DNA of 64,000 nucleotides from Puffinus mauretanicus (GCA_023333565.1 JAJKFH010000425.1:496001-560000); one strand, 5' to 3'; numbered from the stretch's first letter, positions 23,401 through 37,451 are shown. Notes: generated by a model from the sequence alone, not told the origin. Numbers and translations: made by a program.

Positions 23401-26400
23401 TCTTAAACTCTGAAATCCTGAGAGTCTAAAGCCAGACCATTTAAATATGTGTGTAATATATGTACTGTTTTCATTTGGAAGATGTATCCATCAGTATAGT
23501 GGATTAGTAGGGGACTGAGGGGAGTGTGCTGAACTGCAGCCTCCAGGGATCTGATATCTGTGGCTGCCATACTAAACTTAAGCTGCATACAAATCCCATC
23601 TGCCTCTGAGGTGGGTAATATCAAAGCTCAGATAGAAAAATCCCAGAAATCCTGCAAGGAAAAACTGTAGGTAATATTTTCTCTTGAAGTCATGTGACAC
23701 AGAAAGGTGATAACAGCTAGAAATGGCACGATCACAAAGTCGAAGTACTTTCAAAGTACATCAGCACTGGAGAGTGATGAGCACTGTTGGGTTATTGTCC
23801 CACCTTTCCTCTCTGGGAATATCATTAGCCAGAGCCAGTCCTGAGGGTGACTCACCAGCACACAACACAAGCATCTTACTGGGCTTTGAAGCACCCTTGG
23901 GGCCACACTTCACAAAAGGATATAGAAAAACACTGATAAACCCCTGAGGGATGTATGTAGTTACCTTCACAAGAAGATATTTTACATCTGCATAGGGCGC
24001 TACCCTTCTTGAACAGAAGCAGATTATAACTGCATAAAAAACTCATTTAACAATAAACTCCATCCATATGAGAGAGATTTTGCTGTTTTAACTCTGTCAG
24101 CATAGCTAAAGTTATTTTATTTCTGTGAAAGCAGGATCTTAGGAGACGACAGAATGTGGTATCAGGAAAGTATTACTGTTCCTATTTGCACATAAAAACC
24201 AGAGGAGGGAGAGTGGCACTGGTTTCCCAAGGCCACATGCAAAGATAATGGCAGAGTACAGAATGAATCCAGGTGTCTTTCTACCAAGTTCACTGATCTA
24301 AATTACTATCTTTTGTGCATTTTACCAAATATGCCATACTCTGTGGTCATTATGCTGCTCTGTTCTAAAATGATGAAAGCTTAACTGCTAAAACTGCTGA
24401 TTTTACTGGAAGGCAATTTATAATATGCCTGGGTTTGACCATATCTGTCATTCTTGCTTGACTTCAGCTATATTAATAAATCAGATTTGAAAATGAGACT
24501 AAACAGCTAATTTTACTTCAGGAGTCTATTTGAAAGAACGCAAAGTTCAGAGTGTTTTCAGTTTGGTATCAGGCTTCTTATTCCTTTGATGGGCAGTTGC
24601 ATAGTTTTAGACTTGAGTCATTTTTGTAACTATCAACTCCTAGTTTCCAAGATTTATTTCTCTGTAAAATGACTTGGATTTGTACATTATTGCTGTGAGG
24701 GATGGAATTTCCCAAGGACTGTGCTTATTTTAAAGAGTAAAGCTTTATTTGAATTTGTGGTGAGTGACATTTCGTTATCTGTTGATCTTTTAAACTGGGA
24801 TAACTTCAGTGAAAAGACAATGAAGACTTTTATTATTTGTGGATATGTTGTTATTATGGATTCTGGGTTCATTTACTAACTTTTGGCCATGATATTTGGA
24901 AATCCTTGCTGGGGATAAATATAGTAAGGTAGGGAGCTGTAGTAAAACTCCATTATGGCTTTCTGGCTACTCACCACTTCATTAATTTTGCTCCATTAAG
25001 CTAGGTTTTCTAGAATTCATAACTGGTAATCCCTGGCATTGCTTCTACATTTTCTCTTGCTTGTTTCTGCAAGAAAGGTGAAAACATAGCTGAGAGCTTA
25101 TTCCCTGTTTTGTTTTTTCCTTTGTTTGGGGTTTCTGTTTGTTTGTCTATTTGTTTATTTTTAATTTGCTTCTAAAATCTTATTTCTTAAGTACTGGGGA
25201 GGGTGACCAGATTTGGTGGTCAAATTACTATATAATTTGCACATCTGTTCAGTGGATTCATGAGACTAAATCTGGTTGTCTAAATCTGACACCTTAGAAT
25301 CCCCACATAGTAAATACAATTTATAACACAATTCAGCTGACACATACTAGGCATCTATTGGGAAATATTTAAGCGTTTTTGAGAAATGTTTATAATTTTT
25401 TGCCATTCTCTCTAACAGCATCAAGTGACTACCAAATGTGCATCTTCGATTGTGCTGATGTCATCATTTAGTCAGATAAGTTCCACTCTCAATCTTATTT
25501 CAAAATATGTTGAAGAAAAAATCACGAAGAAATTGAACTTCAAATCATCATTCTTCAACAAGATGCTTGAACTGTTATATTTACAAAATCACCTACTTAA
25601 GCTAATTAATTGTGTTCTAATTATTGCATCTGTAGAAAGGAAATACAATGTTCAAAGTAAAGAAACATCAATATGAATTCACTATGATTGAATTACAGTG
25701 TCCTTCAGAGATGATTCAGTGTTTGAATGAAGTTGAAACATCTTCACTGTTCATGATAAGATCTCATTATTAATCTCTACTAAAAAAACTACTTCTGATA
25801 TTCAATTGTATTATATGAATTCCTTTCACAGCTTTAAAATTGTAATGAAATAGAAATGTGTAACCTTCAAAGTGTAGGTCACCTAAAAACTAAAATGACA
25901 AAAGTTTGAAATCTATGAATGCCTCCTACATGATCCATCATATAAAAGCAGCATAAATAAGTTATATGCATATTATAATACATTTTACCTATTGACTTTT
26001 TTTCTTTATGTTTTTGGTTTTTTTGTTTTACTTATATACTGATTTTGTTTACAAATATATATAACCATTCAATAAGTAGTATATCATGACCCAGCATGTA
26101 AATCGTTGTTACTGCCACAGGACTGTATCTTATATAGTTCTATCCCCAGGTTTATGAGTAATTCTTGATTTCTTTTCTCTCTCTTTTTTTGCAGTTCTTT
26201 AATGATGTGGGTCTGGAACAATAGCAACATCTTTCAATCACAGGAACAATTTTATAAAGTCAACAAGAAGTTCTAATGACCAAGGGAAGATGTACTTTAC
26301 CCATCCTCCCATATTTTTCCACTTACTGATTACCACTTAAAGATGTTCGTTGGCTATTTCATGTTAGTAGTATTACGTTTTTTTTCCATCATCTTATGAA

Positions 26401-27505
26401 TTGTTGTGAATGGAGCTGACACCTGAGACATCTCCAATTATTGCTTACATCTGTGCCAATAAATAAAACAGGACAGCACCAATTCTTTAGCTCTAAGAAT
26501 AAATGACATGGCTTTGCACTGCAAGAGCTAAAGAGTGTGGCTGTCACCAGACTGCCTTTTGGGAATAATCCCTGCAGTATGCTCAGAAGATAGTGTTGCC
26601 TGCAAAACAGGCAGGAGTAAAAATTATACCAGAGAGCATATTAAAGATTCAGCACTGTGGATGTCACAATCCAGTGACCAGGTCTCCTTCTTGGAAATGT
26701 TTACTTTACTAACATAGGCATGGACAATAAAGTGTATGTAAAGGCATTCTCTGGGAGATTTTGTGGTGCAGAAAAAGCTCACCTGGATGAGTTAGAGTGT
26801 GCAGAAAAGGAAGATTATGAAGAGTGAAGTCAAGGATAGGGAAGAGTTAACAACATGAAAAGAAGAAATCCCTCTTGGCAGATGCTACGACGCACTGGGG
26901 TAATGTTGTTCTCCAGTCATTCAAATCAGACGTGAATGTAACATTTTCTTCTTTTCCCAAATGCCTAGGTTTTATGCCTAGGCACGAAACTGGGAATGGT
27001 GCACAACAGTTTTAGCTTGATATGGAGATGGAATATGTCTGGGAGTTGACCAACCTGGGAAGCATTCTTGAACCCTCAATCAATTGTTATTTGGTTAATG
27101 TAAAATGTTTACAGAATGTAAGATTGGACCCAAGCCTTGCACTTGGCTGATTTTGAGATGACGCTTTCGTTTTTCTGAAGCTTTGTTGAGGTCAGATACC
27201 TTTAACAAGTTAGTTTTCTGGGCTGGTGTACTGAATATTATGTTCTGACCAATTCCTGACCAACACTTGTTTTGAACTTTTTACAATAGAGCATTTAAGG
27301 CACTGACAAAAATGTTTTTTTCAGTTACCTGATAATGAATCTGGGAAAGAAAGAGAAAGGTGATTGGTGATTAATGAGTTCTCTACCAGGCACTGCCTCC
27401 TTAGTTACATTTTGTTTAAGAAACAACCCCATTCAAGCTTTAGTAAAGGTGTGCTTACAGAAGAAATGGTGAGGACGGGAGTAACCTGTGATTTATAGGG
27501 TAGCT
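20408..27505. other. 7.1-kb unique AT-rich stretch
   Basis: This is one of the longest element-free stretches of the window, with no gene that I can support. It holds minor simple repeats: AAAAG repeats at about 22694-22719, a (TA)n(CA)n tract at 22856-22872, T/G-rich sequence with TTTG words at about 25105-25165 and a T-rich tract at about 25995-26030. A somewhat GC-richer piece at about 21910-22230 has no recognisable coding content. A pyrimidine tract followed by AG at about 26180-26193 resembles a splice acceptor but leads into no sustained frame. Confidence 0.5.
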
Positions 27506-28696
27506 TAATGGACAAAGGAAGAGCTATGGATGTCATCTACCTGGAATTCTGTAAGGCTTTTGATACGGTCCCTTCTTACCTCTAAATTGGAGAGATATGA
27601 GTTTGATGGATAGACTGTTAGATAGATGAGGAATTGACTGGATGGTCATGTGCAGAGTTACGTTCTGGCTCAATGTCCATGAGGAAACCAGTAACAAATG
27701 GTCTCCCTCAAGGGTCCATACTGGGAACAATACTATTTAATATCTTCATCAGTGACAGACAGTGGAATTGAGTGCACCCTCAGCAAGTTTGCAGAAGACA
27801 CCAAGCTGAGCGGTGCAGTCAATTTGCTAGCGGGAAGACATGCCATCCAGAGGGATCTTGTCAGGGTTGAGGAGTGGGTTTATGGGAATCTCATGAAGTT
27901 CAACAAGGCCAAGTGCAAGGTCCTACCACTGGGGTTGGAGCAATCATGTCCAGTATCAATACATACTGAGGGATAAATGGATTGAGAGCAGCCTTGGACT
28001 GCTCTCAGTCCAAGAGAAGGACTTGGGGATACTGGTGGATGAAAAACTGGACATAAGCTGGCAATGTATTCTTGCAGCCCAGAAAGCCAGTTGTATCCTG
28101 GGCTGCATAAAAGGAAGTGTGGCCAGCAGGTCAAGGGAGGTGATTCTCCCCCCTCTACTCCATTCCCTTGAGACCCCACCTGGAGTCCTGTGTCCAGCTC
28201 TGGGGTCCCCAGTACCAAAAAGACATGGATCTGTTAGAGCAAGTCCAGAGGAGGGCCATGAAAATGGCGGGATGGAACACCTCTCCTATGAAGAAAGACT
28301 GAGAGAGTTGGGGTTGTTCAGCCTGAAGAAAAGAAGGCTCTGGGGAGACCTTATTGCAGCCCTTCAATACTTAAAGGAGGCTTATAAGAAAGATGGAGAG
28401 AGACTTTTTACCAAGCATATAGTGACTAAACAAGGGGCAATGGTTTTAAACTGAAAGGGGGTAGATTTAGATTGGACGTAAGGAAGAAATTTTTTATGAT
28501 GAGGGTGATAAGACACTCAAACACGTTGCCCAGAGAAGTTGTGGATGCCCCATCACTGGAAGTGTTCAAGGTCAGGCTGGATGGGGCTTTCAGGAACCTG
28601 ACCTAGTGAAAGATGTCCCTGCTCATGTCAGGAGGGTTGAACTCAGTGATCTTTGAAGGTCCGTTCCAACCCAAACCATTCTATGATTCTATGATT
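27506..28696 (+). mobile_element. CR1 retrotransposon, 1.2-kb decayed 3' part
   Basis: This plus-strand CR1 begins at the RT A motif (text for MDVIYLEFCKAFDTV, with the catalytic Asp changed to Glu) and ends with ATTCTATGATTCTATGATT. Frames 27698-27976 and 28023-28454 carry [19 protein letters not shown] and LDISWQCILAAQKAS. The C-motif FADD has become FAED. Frameshifts separate the pieces. Between 27981 and 28017 it carries a short inverted-duplication scar absent from sister copies at 12577 and 52080. Confidence 0.93.
27698..28454 (+). pseudogene. CR1 ORF2 C-terminal remnants
   Basis: Two frames make up the remnant. The first (27698-27976) has the RT C motif as FAED and the helix region [28 protein letters not shown]. 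The second (28023-28454) has the C-terminal domain starting GILVDEKLDISWQC and ending near [15 protein letters not shown]. They are offset by the inverted-duplication scar at 27981-28017. Both catalytic Asp positions that can be seen (A motif and first Asp of the C motif) are Glu, which suggests long decay. No function is expected. Confidence 0.85.
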
Positions 28697-31600
28697 ACTG
28701 TTGCTTTGTTTCATAGTTTAATTCAATTGATTACTTGACTGTTCCTTGTTATTTCAAGCATTGTTTCATGCCCTTGTCCACCTCTTTATAAGTTTAATTT
28801 CTTTGTTGGTAAGACTCCTTTTTCTATTTCATATTTATCTTTTATATGGGTAGAAAAGCAGTTAGTACTTTAGTATTTTAGTCAGTATTTCAGACCACTG
28901 GATCAACATAATCAACTGTGTCTTACTGAGATCTAGGCATAGCAATTTGGGCACAGAACTGTGCTAAAACAGGGTCACTGCTACTGAACCAGAACTGCTT
29001 CCAACTACCTTGGGTCAATCTGCACCCATCCATGCAAATATGTCCTATGATTATTTGCATGGAGAAGACAAGGCCCTTTACATGGTCACTTTCTGGATTT
29101 CTGATCCCTGACTCTGATTTTCCTGGTGAGATAGTAAAAGTGATGGGAAGAGGTTTTTGAGGAAGTAAATTACAGGTATTCTTATCTTGCTTTTCACATT
29201 CCAAAAAGATTCATAGGCTCACAGAAAGATCAGTCAGCACAGCCCCGTATACTGGAGTCCCCACATAGAAGAATGAAGAGCTGCAGTTTAGATTAGTAAT
29301 AGTTTAGAGTGTAAAACAGGTTTCAGAAAACACTTCCCAGTGCCTTTTTTTTCCCTTCAGTCTTAAAATCTCCATATTGTTCATATCAAAGTGTCAGTAA
29401 TTATTCCAGTTCGTATTTCTCCATGTACCCAAGGGACTGTAAAGCTAACAAGGTAATGCCTCAGGTGAGTAGCCAGTTGATTAACCATGTGATCATCACA
29501 CTTTCACCTTCAGTTTTACCCCAGAAATAAATCTATCCATAATATCCTTTGTTAAAGGTGTCAGGAACAGCAATCATTGCCTTGGCATGCTGGAAAACAA
29601 TATTTTTGTATGATTTCATTAACTCATAGACTTTCTTTTGACATGTGATTTGTTATTATTTCGCACATTCTCTTTGTCTCCTCTTCCTTAAGGCTTATCA
29701 CAGATTTGTTGACATTTCACACACCAAGTATTACCTCCTAAAACCCTGCCTCCATTCTCCTAATCTCTCCTGTCACTTTTCATTCCTGAGACTCCTGCTG
29801 CTGTCCTTAATCCTCCTTGCTCCAACTGTATTTTCTGGAACCTCTCCAGGTGTTCTCTGATTTCAGGTATAAACTGCCTCTGTTTTCACATTTACCATCT
29901 AGTGGTGTTAATTCAAACACTGAATTCAAAATTTTGATCAGAATCTGGGCTTCGCACTGTGTCTCGTTTTTAAGTTTGACATGTCTACTTTGGGGTGTAG
30001 GGACACTGATGCTCTACTGAAAGACCAAAGCAGCAGATACAATTTAAACACATTAAAGTGAGAGAGGACTCATGACAGAAAAACATACTGAGGGAGCCAG
30101 GGGTTGAAATTTGATTCTAGAAAAGTGAGATTAGAAAAGAAACAAAAAATCTTGCATGATATTTTGTAGACTCAGTTCTGTAAGAAACATTTGGGGGAAG
30201 GAGAGGGGTAGATTTTGCTGAAGCAAATATTTCTCAAAGTATTTCATTGAGTGGAAAATCCAAGAGCCTGTCAAAGTAATTTTAATAAAAACTTTCAGCT
30301 AGGCCTAATAATTAGCTACCAGAGCAAATTAAAAGTAGTGCCGTCTCCCTCATCAGAAGTTTTAAACTGAAGATGGGACACCTCCATTAAGCCTGACTGA
30401 TGCTGCTGCTAACTTATGGAGGTGAAAGGGGAAATGTTTTGCTGAACTCTTATTTCTGTTATGGAAGCAGTCAGGCTAAATGATTAAAAGTCTTTTTGCC
30501 TTGAAATCTGCTAAAGTTATTTTGGTTATAACATTTTGTTTAGATTTATGCTGTTATATTCCTTGTTTCAACTTTATTTCTATGTCTCACTGCTCTGGAC
30601 ATTTGAATTAGACCTACTTTCTAATCACTGTAAAGTTTAGTGGGTTCACTTGCCAGGAGGGTGAGTGTTTTCAGCTGCTCACTTTAGTCATCCATCCAGA
30701 AGCAGGAGCTGATGCCATCTCTCACTGATGACCTGTCACTATTCAGAAATTGCCATCAAAACAGGCCTGAATGCTATACTTTTCTTAAAAGTGTAAAAAT
30801 TGATAAAAGATACCTTTCATAACCTTTCAAAACATTTCATAACATTAATGGGCTTGACTTTTCTTAAAAAATAAAAATAATTATCTTTGGCTCTGTTCAT
30901 GTAAGCAACATAGGATCCTATCTAATCTAAGAATGAAGAGGTTTAGATCATGTATCAGAAGAGACAGAGAGATGCTTGACTTAGCTCTCATAAGAAAGAA
31001 AAAAGGAGTGTGAAAAAATAGTTTATAATGAAAATTAATCGGTATAACAGTTCTTCTCAGGGGAATTGTAATGAGAAAACAAACACCCTGCAAACTAGCA
31101 AAAGTGTCCATAAAAATTGTTACACAGTAGAATTAAACATAGACTGCAGACATTATTTAAGAGGAGACTTTTAAAAGCTGTCTGGTTTATCTTCAAGCTG
31201 GCATCACTTCCCTAACACCAAAGAGATCTTCAGTGGGAAAGGTGGTCTCTCTTACTACAACTGTTCTTTTCACAGGAGATGAAGAAATTCCTGCCCCTCC
31301 TTGTCCCCTCAAAATGGGAAATAGACTACAGAGTGGATACAGTATGTGGACAGAAAATAGTTTATTGGAAGAAACTAATTAAATTCTGTCCTGTGTTAAT
31401 TTTGGGTAAGTCTTCCTGGAGGTATTCTGTAATTATGAACTACTCTTTGGGTAAACAATGCTGCTAAAGAATTTACATGTTCATTGAAAAGCCTGTCACT
31501 ACTTCTCCAGCATGAATGACATAATTCGTAGTAATTATAGATATGTAGAAATCATGCACCAGATAACTACCATAACCACCAGTTTTGGCTTCTGAAGTTG

Positions 31601-32726
31601 ATATTAATGTTGTTGCAAAAAGAATGTGACTTTTATTCACCACTGATTATACCAATTAAAAGAAGTGTGAAATATCACCTTTTTCCTGAGCACTACTAAT
31701 AGGAGTCTCCATTCCCCTCTTCAATACACCCAACAATATTCCTCAGTATTGCTCTACTCTTTATTTCTGTTCATCAAAAGGAAATCTGAGTATGATAAAT
31801 AGAAATCAGAAATCCAATATACAGCATGATGTATAGTTCAGAAACATGAATACTCTACATCATGGAACATGCAGTGGACCAAGCTAATTTAAGAAAAATA
31901 TTACTTCCAGGAAACACTATAACAGTATTTTTCTTATACAAAACTTTCAGTTCTCAGGAGTATCTCTTTTTGTTAAAAAGGCAAAGGCAAACACTTTCCA
32001 TTATTCTATTTATTTATTTATGTGGTTGGAATATTACTTTCTATTAGAAACTCTTTAGGTATGAAACTTAAAGTCTTCTCCCCTTTTGGATGTTATCCTT
32101 CCAAATTATAGTTATTTCTAACACATTCCACTCTTTTCCTCCACAGACACCTGTATAATTAAACCTCTTTTCTTGAAGGTATATCTTCTTTGCTTCTGTG
32201 CCTCCAGATAACAGTTTTGTTCTCAATAAGCTTGATTATCAAAAGGTAAGACTGTGATGTTTTTCTCTGAGAAGAGAGGATAGAGTTGTCTAGTTGAGCA
32301 GTATTTGACTTTCAAGAAACTGTGACTTCTATGCTTACCCAGTTAGACCCAGTTTTTTCATTGAAGTCTTTCATTTTGTCCCTTAAATGCGAGCCACACT
32401 TTTGTTATGATTGGATAAAATAATCTTCACAATGAAAGAACATCCCGTAATAAGGATTATATGAAATTAGACTAATATCAGATAATATGTTCTCAGGGAA
32501 TTACAAAAGACAGCATTAAAATCTTAAGGATCATATAGGCTTCTATCCAGGAATAATAAACTATACCACACACTGATGAAACACAAAAACTTGGATATCA
32601 ATGAAAATGTCTTTTGTACAACCCGTATAAAATTGTAACGAATATTAAGTGACAATTACCAAAACACTATCCAGTAACCAGGCAGAATTAGAGAAAAAGG
32701 TATGTTCTGTGTACATGATACTGTAC
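28697..32726. other. 4-kb unique AT-rich stretch
   Basis: No recognised gene or mobile element. Frames of 60-93 codons occur on both strands without family motifs, as expected by chance in AT-rich DNA of this length. Confidence 0.5.
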
Positions 32727-33720
32727 AAGTCCAGTTGGTGGCCGGTCACGAGCGGTGCTCCCCAGCGCTCAGTTTTGGGGCCGGTCCTGTTCAATACCTT
32801 TATCAATGATCTGGATGAGGGGATCAAGTGCTCCCTCAGTAAGTTTGCAGACGACACCACGTTGGGCGGGAGTGTTGATCTGCTCAACGGTAGGAAGGCT
32901 CAGACAGGCTGGATCGATGGGCCAAGGCCAATTGTATGAGGTTCAACAAGGCCAAGTGCTGGGTCCTGCACTTTGGCCACAACAACCCCATCCAGTGCTA
33001 CAGGCTTGGGGAAGAGTGGCTGGAAAGCTGCCCGGAGGAAAAGGACCTGGGGGTGCTGGTTGACAGCCAGCTGAACATGAGCCGGCAGTGTGCCCAGGTG
33101 GCCAAGAAGGCCATTGGCATCCTGGCCTGTATTAGGAATAGTGTGGCCAGCAGGACTAGGGAGGTGATCGTGCCCCTGTATGCGGCACTAGTGAGGCCGC
33201 ACCTCGAATACTGTGTTCAGTTTTGGGCCCCTCACTACAAGAAGGACATTGAGGTGCTGGAGCGTGTCCAGAGAAGGGCAACGAAGCTGGTGAAGGGCCT
33301 GGAGCACAAGTCTTATGAGGAGTGGCTGAGGGAACTGGGACTGTTTAGCCTGGAGAAGAGGAGGCTGAGGGGAGACCTCATCGCGCTCTACAACTACCTG
33401 AAAGGAGGTTGTAGTGAGGTGGGTGTTGGTCTCTTCTCCCAAGTAACTAGCGATAGAACGAGAGGAAATGGCCTCAAGTTGCGCCAAGGGAGGTTTAGAT
33501 TGGACATTAGGAGAAATTTCTTTACTGAAAGAGCGATCAGGCCTTGGAACAGGCTGCCCAGGGAAGTGGTGGAGTCACCATCCCTGGAAGTATTTAAAAG
33601 ACGTGTGGATGAGACCCTTAGGGAGATGGTGTAGTGGGCATGGTGGTGTTGGGTTGACGTTTGGACTCGATGATGTTAGAGGTCTTTTCCAACCTTAATG
33701 ATTCTATGATTCTATGATTC
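32727..33720 (+). mobile_element. CR1 retrotransposon 1-kb 3' end
   Basis: This plus-strand CR1 is truncated within the RT just before the TSG.PQ motif (AAGTCCAGTTGGTGGCCGG) and ends with AATGATTCTATGATTCTATG ATTC. It belongs to the same subfamily as the 18603 copy and copies A and B, sharing CTCAGTAAGTTTGCAGACGA and LHFGHNNP. The flanking base at the 3' end is followed by TAAGTTTAAT. I see no clear target-site duplication. Confidence 0.95.
32936..33634 (+). pseudogene. CR1 ORF2 C-terminal domain, open for 232 codons
   Basis: This frame covers the ORF2 region after the RT palm: [37 protein letters not shown], a thumb/connection region with [18 protein letters not shown], and the C-terminus ending [13 protein letters not shown] before the natural stop. 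Upstream, FADD is retained (TTTGCAGACGACACC at about 32846), but a short deletion after GGTAGGAAGGCTC (about 32900) shifts the frame between the catalytic box and this segment. The open frame reflects recent insertion and not host use. Without endonuclease and the RT N-terminal half it cannot move by itself. Confidence 0.85.
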
Positions 33721-34108
33721 TAAGTTTAATATAGGCTTCAGAGTATGGCAAAAAAGAAACATTTCAAAGTGAAACAAATTCTTACCCTTGGTGTGACATT
33801 CACAAAATGTTAGATTTAATGTAAAGGAGAAACAACATAGTTATGAAATAATTAAAAGATAATTTAGTGGATCAGGCCTTCTTATACCTGTCAAAGATTC
33901 ACATGGACTTGCATTTCACTGCAGTTTTCCAGTTGGATTCTTGAGAAGTTAGATAAAACATAATTCTTTACCCTGAGAGTGAAGTTCAAAACACCTATCA
34001 GACTAAGTGTCTAGATAATATTAGATAAAATTTAGCCACTGTAACATAAGACATTCCTTTGAAATCCCAGGTGTATAGGTATCTAATTACCCAGGATTTC
34101 ACTGCAAG

Positions 34109-34261
34109 TAAGTTAAAAATAAAAACAATATTAAAGGAATTAATGTGAATCTAACGATGATCATATTTGATAGCAAGCATAGATAAGTTAAAAATAAAAA
34201 CAATATTAAAGGAATTAATGTGAATCTAACAATGATCATATTTGATAGCAAGCATAGATAA
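34109..34261. repeat. 75-bp tandem duplication
   Basis: Two head-to-tail copies with a 75-bp period (34109-34183 and 34184-34258, with identity continuing about 3 bases) differ at one position, CTAACGATGA against CTAACAATGA. Each unit starts TAAGTTAAAAATAAAAAC and contains GATCATATTTGATAGC. Near-identity points to a recent duplication. Confidence 0.93.
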
Positions 34262-37200
34262 ACTCTTTGTGCATATAAACAAAGTTTTGAAAATACATGA
34301 ATGGTGCAATAATCCTAACATGCATCTTATACACTGCTTTTTATCTTGTACTACTTATGTTAAAAGTAGTATATACACTTCATAGTCTCATAGGACTGGA
34401 AGAAGTCTCCCATGTCCTCAGATCCAGCCCTTTGTCACTGTGCCTTCACATTATAAAAAAAAGTTTAAATGGTATGAAAATACACCTCCCATGAAAATAC
34501 GAAGCTATAGCTGTGGAAGAGCAGGTTGGTTGTGGTCACTAGTTTTACTCACTGGTCCTGTTGGAGGCTGTTCCTGAACTAAGGTCTGTGAGTGGTATGT
34601 CAAGGAGCCTTTTTGAATTTACATCTTACATGTCTTAAATCTTACCCTGTTTCACATAAAACCTCCTGCTCCATTGCTGTTGCTTACCCACTTAATGTTC
34701 CTCCTCCATTTTTGATTGTGTTTATTGTTTTTTTTTTTTCTGAATAAGCAGCTGCCTTGAGTCTCCACTCAGAAAGAGGAAAAGAATCTCTAGTTACTTT
34801 ATCTGTTTATGTTTCTTTTCAATAAGATTTCTCTCCAGCAACGTGAACAATCAGAACTGTATAGGGTATACCAGATAAGAATATGTACAATGACATGAAT
34901 CCTTTTTCTTCTTTTGTGTACATATAAATATATAAATATGGTTAAACTACATAATGGGACTCAAAGAGTGAGTCAATTCAGTTACTACCTAACACTGGAG
35001 GCACTTAAATGCCATTTCAAACAAACTCTTAAAAATTTCCCAGAACATGCCAAACTCTGGTCTTGAGAAAGTTCGTTGAACCTCATCATACCCTAAGCAT
35101 CTCTTCATCCAACATCTCTAATGGATTTGATCTATCACCCAATTTACTATAAGCATACTTCACAGAGAAGCAAACATGATGCTTGCAAAACATTGCAACA
35201 TTTTTCATTTTACAGAGAAGGAAAAGCATTGCGCCTGTAACATTATTTTATATAATAACCCATTGATTAGATAACCTTACAAGGAAATTCAGTTCAAGGT
35301 GCTCTTTAGTCAGAGGAAGATTCCTAGATTTTGACTCTCCATATCTCCTTCTCTACAATGTTTTATAAAACTATGACTCAAATCAATTTCTACCATCAGG
35401 AAAAAGTTTCACACTTAGGAATTGAATGGATAAAGACACTTCCCTGCAGCCCTATATAAGAACCTACACTGTCTTCTCACTCTCAAACAATGAAAAATAA
35501 AATAAAAATTGCTTCCTTCAGGTAGTATGCCTTTAAATCTTATTCTTTAAGCATTCCTATTTCATAGGCAGTTGGAGAAAGCTGTCTAGCAAGAGCAATG
35601 CAGAGGGCTAAGTCAATCAAGTACTTGTTGGCAACTGCAGGTCAGCATCCATACTTTCCTCTGTGGCACTATTTCTTGACAATTCTGCCACTAACTTAAT
35701 TGACTGTATTCATACAACAAACGTCACCTTGTCAAGAAGCAACACAAGACATTATTAGAGGCAACTGCAAATTCAGTATAGTCCTGTTCATTTCCACTGA
35801 TTGGCCAAATGCCAGTAAATCAAAATTATCCTTAATTAGTTTTTCCCTCCTCTGGTCCAGCACTTTCTCTCACACACAGAAATTCAGTTATAATATGTGT
35901 AAAAATTCTATCTTGACACTTAAACTGTTGCAATGTTTCTGGCAAATTCTTGAGGAGTTTTTCTTTTTGCCCAGTTAATTATCTCAGTCTCCATTTAAGG
36001 CTAGATACTGCTGCTGATGTGAAAGACCTAGAATTTAAAAAAAGAGGTCAAAATTTGAAATCCATGGTTATGGTAAACTTTTTTATGCTCAATGTCTCTC
36101 CAGTCACAATTTCTGGATCACACCAGTAGCCATGTAAAAAAATTAGGTGCTGTACATCTTATTTCTGTAATAACGAAGCAAAAGCAGAGTAATATCTCTT
36201 AGATTTATGGTTAAAAAATGGTAAAAATGTGGAATCGTCATAGTTTAGGGTAGCATGTGTCTCTTTATAAAGAAAATAATATAAGCATTTCAATAAGGAA
36301 GAGGATCATCTGAATTCAGCAGTCTGTTATATATTACCACGTACTAAGCCACTAGCAAATATAATGAAAACAGCAGGTCAGGACAATTCAGTGACAGCTA
36401 TGACAGTGTTTAAACTGACACATTTAGATGGTTTATATACTTCTCCAGGATAAGTGTAGGAGACAAATAGTGCTAATGGAAACGTAAGACTACTTTCTAC
36501 ATGCTAATTTCTACTCTGAAGTAGATTCATACAAAACTTTGGGAAACAGTGTTGCTACACAGTATACCCTGACTAGCAAATCTTTTCACTCTACTGCACA
36601 GCAGTCATCTTCATATTTTAGCTAATTCCACAATTAAAAATCAGACACACAAAAAAACCTGTTGAAAAATATCTTCCGATCCAAGTGCTGCCGCATGTAT
36701 TCTCTACAGGAAACAAGCTCTGTGGTCAGATGACATTCTAACGGTATGTTCATATTAAACACAAATGTTAGGGTTGCAGGTTTCTGTTGCAGCACTGACA
36801 GTTCACGTATAAATCAAAGTTTAAAAAAAAGGAAATACAAATAATCAAAACTTTTTTTTTACTCTGAAATGCATGTTGACTACAGTGAAGAAAATAGTAT
36901 TATCATAGTGATAATTCTTTGTAACATAAGACTAGTTTTCATACAACTTCCTTTCCTGATTTCTTCCTTCCTTCAAGATAAAAAGAAAAATAGAAAAAAT
37001 GAAGAGAATGCTAAAACAACAAAACCTCAGATAGGTTTATCTCTAGGTTTGGGTTTAACTCCAATAATAGTTGGTGTCTAGATCTTTTCATTATAAAACT
37101 GACAATTATAGATTTAATCAGAAAACTTCTGCCATCCAGCCATTCCTAACTTTGCCCTTTGTTCAGCAGGCCACTCACAACATGTAACAACAGTTATATA

Positions 37201-37430
37201 AAGAATTCTACTGCCTGTGACCTCAAAATATCAGGTCTTGAAACTGGAAGTCTTCCTGGTAGCAAATGTTCATATTGTGTCATATTTGGACCTCATGTAT
37301 GATGTATGATTGGAAAGTATAAAATGAGTCATTAGAAAAACACATGTACAATCTTTCCTTATGTTAAATTCCATTTAATGAAATATTTGCTCAAGAGTTT
37401 TATGATTTTGAAATGTTAATATAGGGATTT

Positions 37431-37451
37431 TATATATATATATATACACAC
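37431..37451. repeat. (TA)n-(CA)n microsatellite
   Basis: About eight TA dinucleotides are followed by three CA dinucleotides in AT-rich sequence. Confidence 0.8.

Noticed and set aside
23723..23970. Overlapping 69-74 codon frames on both strands
   Set aside because: No motifs, no conserved start context that I can defend, and opposite-strand overlap suggests chance.
26180..26300. Splice-acceptor-like pyrimidine tract and AG before a possible exon
   Set aside because: No reading frame of useful length follows, and there is no matching donor or protein similarity I can recognise.
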